From an uncultured Lachnospiraceae bacterium (GTDB lineage: Bacteria > Bacillota > Clostridia > Lachnospirales > Lachnospiraceae): DNA of 64,000 nt. The translations under genes and the position numbers were made by a program. The stretch's first letter is position 1. Each line of letters opens with the position of its first letter. The stretch lies in assembly GCA_910577115.1 (NCBI GenBank), contig CAJTMC010000001.1, forward strand, positions 62,001 to 126,000, in the 5' to 3' direction. Positions 51,734 to 60,227 of this stretch are shown here, one piece after another. The notes under the pieces are model-generated. The model was not told the origin of the DNA. It did no database searches and saw nothing but the letters and a program-made list of their open reading frames with translations.

Positions 51734-53617
51734 CTACCCAACATTTTCCGCAGCGAGCCAGCTTTGGAACATCAAAATGTACCATATTTGTATGCGCCAG
51801 TTACCGTTTTTGATGTAGTCTGTCCACATACGCCACACCACGTCAGCATCCAAAATACCTTGTTTTTTGACAAGTTCTTTGTCAAGCAGCCCTTCCGCCC
51901 ATTCTCTAAGCGCAGGCTCCTTAAGCCACTTTGTAATGGGAATGGAGAATCCCTTCTTTGGTCTGTCCATCATTTCCTTTGGAATATATCGATAGAGCAC
52001 GTCCTTTAACACCAGTTTACCGGTGTCCCCTTGTTTTTTGTATGCAATCGGCAGCGTCCACGCAAATTCGACCACATCCTTATCCAACATCGGAACGCGC
52101 GTCTCCAAAGATACCGCCATTGCAGTTCTGTCAACTTTCACCAGAATATCATCCGGATGGTACATTTCCATATCCATCAGCATAATGCGGCTCTGCGGAT
52201 CGTGAATGTCACCGTAAGGCATTAAATTATGCTTATACGGATGCACGTTCCTGTCAAGCGCAATCGCAAGATTTCCTGCCTCCTGCGCATTGGAAAGCTC
52301 ATAGAGGTGCTCCGGACTTTTGGCTCCCAGTAAGTATGCCTTTGTCTGCAAAATCTGTTTGTTTTTGGCAAGCGGGCAGTTTACCAAAAGACTGCTTGCC
52401 ATTTTTCGCATCGCATATGGATAAGATTTCATCTTACCCCATATCCTGTCAATGGACGAATAAGTCACATAGCCGCAAAACAGCTCGTCGCCTGCATCTC
52501 CGCTAAGGGATACCGTCACATGCTCTCTCGTCATCTTACTCACAAGATAGGTCGGTATCTGCGAGGAGTCGGCAAACGGCTCTCCAAAAATATGTGCAAG
52601 CTTTGGAATCACCGCCTTTGCGTCCTCAGGCGTGATATATAACTCCGTATGTTCCGTTCCCAAATGCTTTGCGATTTCCTTTGCATAGGCTGCCTCATTG
52701 TATTTGGGATCGTCCATGCCGATTGTAAATGTCCGTACCTTTAAATCAGACTGTGCCTGCATCAACGCCACAATGGTACTGCTGTCGATTCCTGCCGACA
52801 AGAATGCACCAACAGGAACATCTGCCACCATCTGCTCCTTGATGGATGCCTTTAAAAGTCTCTCCAACTCGTCTGCCGCTTCCTCCCGCGTTCCCTGAAA
52901 CGGATGCGCTTCCCCATACTTTGCTGCTTCCCTTACCGACCAATAAGGACTGACCTTCGGCGTCGCATAAGGAGCATCCAGCTCTAAGATACAGCCTGCA
53001 TCAAGTTTATAAATATCTTTATAGATGGAATATGGCGCGGGAATATATCCATGTATAAAATAAATTTGAAGCACTGCCGTATCAATTTCATTTTGAAACC
53101 CATCCAGCACGCGGATACTGCCAATGTCGGATGCAAAGACAAAACTTCCGTTTACAAAACCGTAATATAACGGCTTTTCACCCACTCTGTCACGCATCAA
53201 TGTGATTTTCTTCGTCTCTCTGTCAAACAGTGCAATCGCAAACATTCCTTTGCAAAGTGCGAGCGTTTCCCTAATACCATATGCTTCAAACGCAGCAAGT
53301 AAAACCTCCGTATCAGAGCCTCCCCTGAATGCAGCCACCTTTTTCTCCACAAGGAGTTTGTCCCTAATCGTGCGGTAATTATAAATTTCGCCGTTAAAGA
53401 CACACACATATCTTCCTGACGCGGAGTGCATCGGCTGTGCACCGTTTTCGGACAAATCAATAATAGAGAGCCTTCTGTGCCCAAACACCACGCTTTTGTC
53501 ATCGCTCGCCCAAATACCGCCTGCATCGGGACCGCGGTGGTACATTCTCTGGTTCATTTTTTCAATCTTTTCTTTCCAATTTGCAGCGCTGTTGCAAAAA
53601 CCTGCTATTCCACACAT
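51734..53617 (-). CDS. asnB: Asparagine synthase, glutamine-hydrolysing (AsnB)
   Basis: The product has 627 residues from ATG 53617, which places the catalytic Cys at residue 2 (MCGIAGFCN). The N-terminal glutaminase (about 2-200) shows RRLSIIDLSENGAQPM, VFNGEIYNYRTIRD and RGGSDTEVLLAAFE. The synthetase domain has FLSAGIDSSTIVALM, the ATP pyrophosphate loop, and VSLSGDAGDELFCGY. It makes asparagine from aspartate, glutamine and ATP. AsnB-like proteins in glycan or exopolysaccharide loci may instead amidate a sugar acid or cell-wall acceptor, and pairing here with a LIC_10190-type membrane protein leaves that open. The extended SD GAGAAAGGCGTGG lies eight bases before the ATG. Confidence 0.93.
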   Translation of the reverse strand: MCGIAGFCNSAANWKEKIEKMNQRMYHRGPDAGGIWASDDKSVVFGHRRLSIIDLSENGAQPMHSASGRYVCVFNGEIYNYRTIRDKLLVEKKVAAFRGGSDTEVLLAAFEAYGIRETLALCKGMFAIALFDRETKKITLMRDRVGEKPLYYGFVNGSFVFASDIGSIRVLDGFQNEIDTAVLQIYFIHGYIPAPYSIYKDIYKLDAGCILELDAPYATPKVSPYWSVREAAKYGEAHPFQGTREEAADELERLLKASIKEQMVADVPVGAFLSAGIDSSTIVALMQAQSDLKVRTFTIGMDDPKYNEAAYAKEIAKHLGTEHTELYITPEDAKAVIPKLAHIFGEPFADSSQIPTYLVSKMTREHVTVSLSGDAGDELFCGYVTYSSIDRIWGKMKSYPYAMRKMASSLLVNCPLAKNKQILQTKAYLLGAKSPEHLYELSNAQEAGNLAIALDRNVHPYKHNLMPYGDIHDPQSRIMLMDMEMYHPDDILVKVDRTAMAVSLETRVPMLDKDVVEFAWTLPIAYKKQGDTGKLVLKDVLYRYIPKEMMDRPKKGFSIPITKWLKEPALREWAEGLLDKELVKKQGILDADVVWRMWTDYIKNGNWRIQIWYILMFQSWLAAENVG

Positions 53618-53689
53618 ACGAATCGCCACGCCTTTCTCCATAACCTGCGGATTTTAACTCGATACCAAATTGGATTTCCGCATTAAATG

Positions 53690-53717
53690 GTTATATTCTA
53701 CCACAATTTCCTTACAA
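53690..53717 (-). promoter_or_regulatory. Candidate sigma-A promoter of the asnB unit
   Basis: TTGTAA (53712-53717) and TATAAC (53690-53695) are spaced 16 bases apart in the gap between the surface-protein terminator and asnB. Leader of about 65 bases. An overlapping TAGAAT could serve as an alternative -10. Confidence 0.5.
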
Positions 53718-53755
53718 TTCCTAGTATTGACCTGACAAAATAATTATAAACATAA

Positions 53756-53786
53756 ACACAGGGGCAGCATGTGCCGCCCCTTGTGT
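53756..53786 (-). terminator. Rho-independent terminator after the BIG2 surface protein
   Basis: On the minus strand GGGGCGGC pairs with GCTGCCCC, extended by ACACA/TGTGT past a single bulge, with a four-base loop. A T-rich tract follows. It lies eight bases after the stop. Confidence 0.85.
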
Positions 53787-53794
53787 GCATTTCT

Positions 53795-56700
53795 TTATTT
53801 TGTTACTGTCACAGGAATCCTTAAGATTACTCCGGAACCGTCCTTGGGTGATACAATAATCTCTGCCGTTCCCGCCTTCTTTGCCGTGACTTTCCCCTTC
53901 GCGTTCACCGTCACAATCTTTTTATCACTTGTTGTATATGCCAGATTCTGATTTGTGGCCGTAATCGGATATATCATCATTTCATCTGCAAGCTCTATCG
54001 ACTTTCTTGTCCTCAGATTCAGATTGATGCCATCTTTGATTTCATCAGACATCGTGATATTCTTGATGAGCTTTCCGATATACAGCTTTACCTTTCCTGA
54101 TTTTTTGCTGCCGTCAAGAGCTGTCGCCGTGATCGTCACTTCTCCGTTTTTCAGTGCCTTAACCACACCGTTTTCATCGACCTCGGCAATATTTTTATTG
54201 CTTGAGCTCCACGCCACACGCTGGCTGCCGATGAGAACATCATTTTTTCCTGACTTAGTATAAAGGTTTGCCTTTAATGTAAGGGTATCTATGCTTGAGC
54301 TTGAATCAATCCCCACAACCTCCTGATATTCGCTGTCGGGAATCTCCTCACCTGTGCCCGCTTTGACAATTTCAATCTTGTTCACTGCAGGTCTTACATA
54401 TACGGTAAAGCTACAGCTTACTCCGCTGCCGTCTGCCGCCGTCGCAGTAATTGTAACAGGTTCATCGCTCACACGCTTCCCCGTTATCTTTCCGTTTGAC
54501 TTATTCACGCTTACTACAGAAGGTGCGCTGCTCTCCCATATCGCTTTTTTACTGGTAGCGGAAAGCGGTTTGTAGGTTACGCTAAGCGATGCGCTCTTCT
54601 TTAAGCCAACCTCAACAACATCTTTTCCATCGGCAGGCTCTATACCTGTTGTCTGCTTTGAAATAACAAGTGTTATTTTCCCAGTTTTCTTACTGCCGTC
54701 CGCTGCGGTTGCCGTAAATGTGACATTACCGTTCTGCTTAATGTCGAGATAACCCTCCTCATCAATTGTGGCTATTTTGCTGTTTGATGTTTTCCATGTT
54801 ACATCGCCTTCAACTTCGTCTAAAAGCGCACTGAGGCGTATTTCATTAGAGCCTTTGTAACCATTCATCAAATCAACGCCGACTTTTTGGTTGGTAGCAA
54901 GATCGTTGTTTATTGTTATATCAACCTTTTTGACGGGTTTTTCTATATTGATTGAATACGTGTCTGTGCTGTTTCCTCCTGCTGCAACTGCCGTTATTGT
55001 CACCATGCCTGTCACATTTTTGCCGGCTGTCACCTGTCCTTTGCTATTGACCTTTGCGAGCTGCTCATTACCCGAATACCAATCCACTGTCGCGCCGCCT
55101 GTCGAAAGCTGCATTTTCTTTCCTTGCGCAAGCCGATTGCTTGGCGCCTTAATTCTGACTAACGGGTTGGGATTTTTCACTGTAAGCGTAACCGACTCAC
55201 TTGACTCATATCCCTCCGTGCTTTTTGCCGTAATCGAAACTGTTCCTGCCTTATATATTGTAACAATACCAATACTTGAGTCCTCTTCATCTGCCTCAAC
55301 CGTTGCGACAGACTTGTTGGAAGTGCTCCAGCCAATATCCATAGGCACATTATCCCTGATGGCGGAACCGCCTTTTAATTCTGCTTTAAACCGTATTTCG
55401 AGTGTTTCCATATTGGAAAGGTCAATATTTTTGATATATTTCCTGCCCGATTCCGTTTGTATTGTGTAGTCATTGGTGCTTACTTCCACTTTGTTTTTCT
55501 GACCGACCACATATACCTTGTGTTCCATCTTAGCGCCGCTTCCGTCGGCAGCTTCCGCAGTAATCACTGTCATGCCATCAGAACCGGTTGCTTTCACAAG
55601 TCCTTTTTTATCCACCGTCGCAACCTGCGGTACGCTGCTTGTCCACACAACCGCTTTATTGGCTGCATCCTTATCACCGACTTCTGCCTGAAGCTGTAAG
55701 GTTTTCTCTATTCCTACATAATGACCGCCTGTCACTGTCACGCTCTTAGTCAGCGTCGTAATATTTACCTTGACACTGGCTGTCCTTCCGCTTCCATCCG
55801 TAGCCTGTGCGGTAATGACTGCGTTTCCAAGCGCCTTTGCAGTTATCACACCATCCTTGACTGTTGCAATCTTCTCATTGCTTGACTTCCACGTAACCTC
55901 CTGACAGGCTGTATCGGGAAGAATTCTTGCCGCAACGGTATAAGTGCTGATATCTTTGTCCGGATCAAGTCCTATCGTTTTTCCCGTAAGCAGTTCATCA
56001 TTTTTTTCGTTATCATCGCCATCGGGTATCATAATATCAAACTCTTCAATCGGATCCATTACCCATACGGCATGGGAACCCGACACTCCGCTTCCGTCAT
56101 TCACTTTCGCACTGATAATTGCAAATCCTGCCTTGACGCCTTGTACCTCGCCTGTTTTTTCATTTACCTTCGCATACTCCGGCATCAGTGATTCCCACTT
56201 AATGCCCTTATTGTCGGCGGACTTTGGATAAACGGCTGCCGTGAGCTTAATGGTCTTTCCTTTCATGACCATATTGCTGCCCTCTATTTCGACGCTCGAT
56301 GCAAGAGAAGTCACATTCAATGTCGTAATTGCCGTCGTCTTGCTGCCATCTACAGCAGATGCCGTTATGACCGCCGTACCTTTTCCCTTGACTGTTATTG
56401 TACAGGTACCGTCATCATTGCTTACAAGATTGGCTACTTTTGTACCGTCAATTTTCCATGTCACTGTCTGCGAGGCATCACCGGGATCATTCTCTGCCCG
56501 AAGCTGAAACGTCATATTGTCCTTTTCCGGGTCTATCCCGATATTTCCACCGCTTACACAGTGATCCGGATCATCTGTCCGATATATCTTTATTTTTTCT
56601 ACCTTTGGTCTAATGATAAATTCCAGTTCACAGGAAGCCTCACCCAGATCAACCGCTTCCGCTTTTAATTTTACGATCGTATTGCGCGCAACTTTTCCGG

Positions 56701-59700
56701 CTGTCACTACGCAGACATTCGATCCGCTTGTCTTGATACTGAGTGCATTTTTATTGGAATTGGTCCAGCTCAAGGTCTTTTCTGACGCATCCGCAGGTAC
56801 ATATGACGGCTCAAGCCTTATGCTTGTCCCCTCTGTAATCTCGATTCTTCCATATTGATCATACGATACGTCACTGCCATTGTCCGCCAATTTGGGCGTG
56901 AAGGAAATCTTTTGTATGATGCGCCTTGTAATTACCTTTGTCTCTCCTATAATGGGCTTTCCGTCTTTGCCTGTGCTGCCATCCGTAACACTCGCCGTAA
57001 CGGTCGCCGTTCCTTTTCTGTTCCCTTCTGCCAAACCGCTGTTCTCATCGTCAAACTTTATAACAGAAACGTCCGAAGAACTCCATTTTACTTTCTGGTT
57101 GGCATCCTTTGGAAGAACAACCGCCGAAAGGCTGTCTACCGGCTGTGCGAGTTTTGTGTCGTCTACCGCAATAAACTGCTTTGTTCCAAGATCATAGATG
57201 ACCTTCTTTCCTGTAGCAACCTCCCTTCCTGCCTGTATTGAAATACTTTCCGCGAGCGGTCTTACCGTAACGCTTAAAATTCCTGTAAATGTTGTTTTTT
57301 TATCCTCATATATCAAAGTACATACGATATCGACTTTATTCTGGTCAAGCTGCGTGGTAGGCTTTAACCCCTCAAGTTTTGCCGCATTAACGCCTACCAA
57401 ATCGGTTCTCTCCGTTACTTTGACATAGTCAGGCCTGCTGCTGGTCCACTGTACTGTTGCTTTGGGAGGCGGCGTTACGCCAAACACTGCCTGTACCGTA
57501 ACAGGTTCATTGATTGATATTACTGCTTTTGTAATCTCTGCCGTTTCATTATCGGCAAAAGTCTTAAATCTTACAATATTTTCTCTGTTTGTTACTTTGA
57601 CTGTAAAAGTCAATTCCTTATCAAGAGAACCGTCCGCCATCTTAATCTTGATTTTAGCCGTTCCGACGCTGACTGCCGTTACCATGCCTGCGCTGTCAAC
57701 ATCAGCCACTGACGGATCATTGGAAGTAAAGACAAGCTCTTTATTTTCCGAGCCCGCCGGTTCAATTTTGACTTTCTCTTTCAGGTTGAATCGCTCATCT
57801 TTTACGAGCGTTACTTCTGTCTGCTCCAGTATGATATCTTCTGCGGTTTCATAGCTTTCCCAGCCGGCATGGATAACCATTGATTTTGTAACGCCGTTTG
57901 AAAAGCTGTATGCTTCCTTCTTGTTCTTATCTTTAAACCAGCCCAGAAAAGATGCGTTTTTCATGACGGGAGTCGGAGGCGCCGATAAAATATCCCCTTT
58001 TGTCACTGCCGTAAAATAATAGTCTGCACATCCGCCGTTTAGCGCATACATCACAATGTACTTGTAATATTCTGCACTCTGTTCCCTGATAATCGGATAG
58101 CCGTCATTGATGCCCGCTTCGTCTGATGCAAAACCGTCGCCCAATATCCAAAGTACATTTTGACCTTTCAGCTCGTCCGCTGTCTTTTTCTCGTCTGTTG
58201 CCGGAACTGCTACACCTTTTCCTTGATCGTCCTCTGCTTCTTTATAATAAAGAATGTCGTTATCTCCCTCCAAAAACAGACAGCTTGTACATTCTACCGC
58301 TGCTCCTATATAGCCTGCTATCATTGCCGCAGCTTCCTGCGCCATAACGCTTCCTGTCGTGTATGTATTCCGAATGCTGCCCTTGTATAAAACACCTGCA
58401 ATTCCGCCAAGATACTTTGTGTCAGCCACACCCTGTATTGCTGCTGTATTATAACAGTTTTCCACGATTAATCCGGCATTTCTTGAAGCTGCGCCGAGGA
58501 TTCCGCCAATTCCCTGATTCTTACCTGCACTGTTTGATCTTGCGCTGACTTTTCCTTTGTTAAAGCTATTCTGAATACGATTGCCTGCATCACCATCTGT
58601 TCCGTCAAACAAACCCACGACGCCGCCCACGTTTTCTGAGCCTGATACAGCCATATAATTTCCGCATTCTGTCACAACTCCGGAGCTGCTGCCCGCAATT
58701 CCGCCAATATTTTTATACGCGCCTGAAATCTCCGCATAATTTTTACACTCCGAGACAGTATCCGTATTTTTGGCAGCGATTCCGCCTGCAAGACCTTCCT
58801 CCGAGCTGTTTTTCTGCGTAACCGTACCATAATTTGCGCATCCTGAAACAGTTCTCGTGTTCTCTGCCACGATACCGCCGATACAATATGCGCCTGTAAT
58901 GTTCATGTGGTTTGTACAGTTGCGAATCGTCTTATAGTTGCTTGCTGCAATACCGCCGATTAATGCGGCGCTTGTTTCGATTGTTCCAAGTGCGTGGCAG
59001 TTTTCCACAGTTCCTTTGTTTGATGAAACAATACCGCCGATTGCTTTTCCTGCATTGTTCGTCCCTGCGTCTGCCGTAATGGTTCCTGCATACGCACAGT
59101 CTGATATTGTGCCGACGTTTTCCACCACAATACCTGCCGCAGACGACATTGATGTTGTCACTTTGATATCCGCGCTCACTGTAATATTTGAGATTTTTCC
59201 TCTATTTGTATATGCCAATGCAGCAGATGCTGTTTCCTGTGAAAAGGCTACATCGCTAAGATGAAGATTTCTGACTTCACCGTTTGCGCTGATTTGTTTA
59301 AATAAAGCACCTTCTGCCTTGAAATTGTATATCGAATGTCCGTTTCCCTCAAAAGTTCCGTCAAAGTCTTTTGCAAACTGTGCTGTCTCGCCTTTCATAT
59401 CCACATCACAATTTAACCGCACCACGCTTCCGCTGTAATCTGTGCCTGATGCTAAAAATATGACAAACTGATCTCTGTTTTCAATGATATACTCGCCCTG
59501 CTCATTTTTTTCAAGAACGCCGTTTGCATTGTAAACCGCAAGTGATGCCGTATTGGCAGTATATGTATAGTCAATTGTTTCGGGTTCATACACAGAATCA
59601 TCCACATCCGGCGCCAAAACCGTATCCTGCTGTTCTGTTTCCTGTAATTCCGTATTCGTTTCTGTGGTTATTTCCGACGCTTCTTCCGAAGCAGTTTCGG

Positions 59701-60052
59701 TCTGTTCCACATCGGTACAAAGTTCCGTACTGATTTCTGTGCTGACCTGCACCTGCGAAGTTTCCGGCTGCTCCTCTGCTGCCGCATCGCTTGATACTTC
59801 ATTTTCTGATGCTTCACTTGCTGATGCTTCACTTTCTGACGCACTACCCTCTGTTGCGGTCTCCTCCGTTATAACCGTTTCTACTGTGTTATCTTCCGCT
59901 TCGGCATTGCCCGTTGTTTCCTCCGACATTTCCGTTTCCGAGGTTTGTTCGGTTTCCGCCGCAGATACCCCTGACACGTCCGTCAGTACAATTGCTGCTG
60001 ATAAAATCACCGCAGCCATGCGTTTCATGTTCTTAAACCCCTTATACTGCAT
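53795..60052 (-). CDS. Giant secreted protein with GLUG repeats and about fourteen BIG2-like domains
   Basis: The product has 2085 residues. A signal peptide (about 9-31, cleavage near GVSAAETE) is followed by an acidic Ser/Thr/Glu-rich stretch (about 33-150). Next come GLUG-type repeats (roughly 250-590; recurrent GGIVSSNKGTVENC-like units) and one Listeria-Bacteroides repeat (about 690-765, ending FLGWFKDKNKKEAYSF). About fourteen BIG2-like Ig domains follow to the C-terminus, each recognisable by V-W-x-S-x-x then GxAxITAxAxDGS. No LPXTG, LysM, SLH or membrane anchor is seen, so attachment must be non-covalent or through the partner encoded just upstream. GGAG precedes ATG 60052; a TATAAA at 60094-60099 is a possible -10. 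Likely an adhesin or cell-surface stalk. Confidence 0.9.
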   Translation of the reverse strand: MQYKGFKNMKRMAAVILSAAIVLTDVSGVSAAETEQTSETEMSEETTGNAEAEDNTVETVITEETATEGSASESEASASEASENEVSSDAAAEEQPETSQVQVSTEISTELCTDVEQTETASEEASEITTETNTELQETEQQDTVLAPDVDDSVYEPETIDYTYTANTASLAVYNANGVLEKNEQGEYIIENRDQFVIFLASGTDYSGSVVRLNCDVDMKGETAQFAKDFDGTFEGNGHSIYNFKAEGALFKQISANGEVRNLHLSDVAFSQETASAALAYTNRGKISNITVSADIKVTTSMSSAAGIVVENVGTISDCAYAGTITADAGTNNAGKAIGGIVSSNKGTVENCHALGTIETSAALIGGIAASNYKTIRNCTNHMNITGAYCIGGIVAENTRTVSGCANYGTVTQKNSSEEGLAGGIAAKNTDTVSECKNYAEISGAYKNIGGIAGSSSGVVTECGNYMAVSGSENVGGVVGLFDGTDGDAGNRIQNSFNKGKVSARSNSAGKNQGIGGILGAASRNAGLIVENCYNTAAIQGVADTKYLGGIAGVLYKGSIRNTYTTGSVMAQEAAAMIAGYIGAAVECTSCLFLEGDNDILYYKEAEDDQGKGVAVPATDEKKTADELKGQNVLWILGDGFASDEAGINDGYPIIREQSAEYYKYIVMYALNGGCADYYFTAVTKGDILSAPPTPVMKNASFLGWFKDKNKKEAYSFSNGVTKSMVIHAGWESYETAEDIILEQTEVTLVKDERFNLKEKVKIEPAGSENKELVFTSNDPSVADVDSAGMVTAVSVGTAKIKIKMADGSLDKELTFTVKVTNRENIVRFKTFADNETAEITKAVISINEPVTVQAVFGVTPPPKATVQWTSSRPDYVKVTERTDLVGVNAAKLEGLKPTTQLDQNKVDIVCTLIYEDKKTTFTGILSVTVRPLAESISIQAGREVATGKKVIYDLGTKQFIAVDDTKLAQPVDSLSAVVLPKDANQKVKWSSSDVSVIKFDDENSGLAEGNRKGTATVTASVTDGSTGKDGKPIIGETKVITRRIIQKISFTPKLADNGSDVSYDQYGRIEITEGTSIRLEPSYVPADASEKTLSWTNSNKNALSIKTSGSNVCVVTAGKVARNTIVKLKAEAVDLGEASCELEFIIRPKVEKIKIYRTDDPDHCVSGGNIGIDPEKDNMTFQLRAENDPGDASQTVTWKIDGTKVANLVSNDDGTCTITVKGKGTAVITASAVDGSKTTAITTLNVTSLASSVEIEGSNMVMKGKTIKLTAAVYPKSADNKGIKWESLMPEYAKVNEKTGEVQGVKAGFAIISAKVNDGSGVSGSHAVWVMDPIEEFDIMIPDGDDNEKNDELLTGKTIGLDPDKDISTYTVAARILPDTACQEVTWKSSNEKIATVKDGVITAKALGNAVITAQATDGSGRTASVKVNITTLTKSVTVTGGHYVGIEKTLQLQAEVGDKDAANKAVVWTSSVPQVATVDKKGLVKATGSDGMTVITAEAADGSGAKMEHKVYVVGQKNKVEVSTNDYTIQTESGRKYIKNIDLSNMETLEIRFKAELKGGSAIRDNVPMDIGWSTSNKSVATVEADEEDSSIGIVTIYKAGTVSITAKSTEGYESSESVTLTVKNPNPLVRIKAPSNRLAQGKKMQLSTGGATVDWYSGNEQLAKVNSKGQVTAGKNVTGMVTITAVAAGGNSTDTYSINIEKPVKKVDITINNDLATNQKVGVDLMNGYKGSNEIRLSALLDEVEGDVTWKTSNSKIATIDEEGYLDIKQNGNVTFTATAADGSKKTGKITLVISKQTTGIEPADGKDVVEVGLKKSASLSVTYKPLSATSKKAIWESSAPSVVSVNKSNGKITGKRVSDEPVTITATAADGSGVSCSFTVYVRPAVNKIEIVKAGTGEEIPDSEYQEVVGIDSSSSIDTLTLKANLYTKSGKNDVLIGSQRVAWSSSNKNIAEVDENGVVKALKNGEVTITATALDGSKKSGKVKLYIGKLIKNITMSDEIKDGINLNLRTRKSIELADEMMIYPITATNQNLAYTTSDKKIVTVNAKGKVTAKKAGTAEIIVSPKDGSGVILRIPVTVTK

Positions 60053-60177
60053 TGCTCTCCTCCCTGCAAAAACTACAAATTTCCTCCTACGCTTTTATAG
60101 TAAACCATTTTTCTGATTTTTTCCAGTGAATTACATAAAAATTTACAAATTTTTCAAAAAGAATCTATTTTTTTAAC

Positions 60178-60207
60178 AAAAACAGCGAATCCTATTTTGA
60201 TTCGCTG
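60178..60207 (-). terminator. Rho-independent terminator after the membrane-anchored GLUG protein
   Basis: On the minus strand a perfect nine-bp stem (CAGCGAATC/GATTCGCTG) with a seven-base loop is followed by TTTTTG. It lies about 20 bases after the stop, so the two giant surface-protein genes are probably separate transcripts. Confidence 0.88.
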
Positions 60208-60227
60208 CCTTTGATGCTGCCTCTTTT

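Noticed and set aside
57900..59200. Regular repeats at DNA level, considered as a CRISPR or satellite array
   Set aside because: The periodicity comes from GLUG protein repeats of variable spacing in one frame; there are no identical direct repeats with unique spacers.
60053..60177. Possible c-di-GMP or other riboswitch upstream of the BIG2 surface protein
   Set aside because: The gap is AT-rich with no conserved riboswitch core or paired terminator/antiterminator that I can see. A TATAAA-like -10 is present but no good -35.
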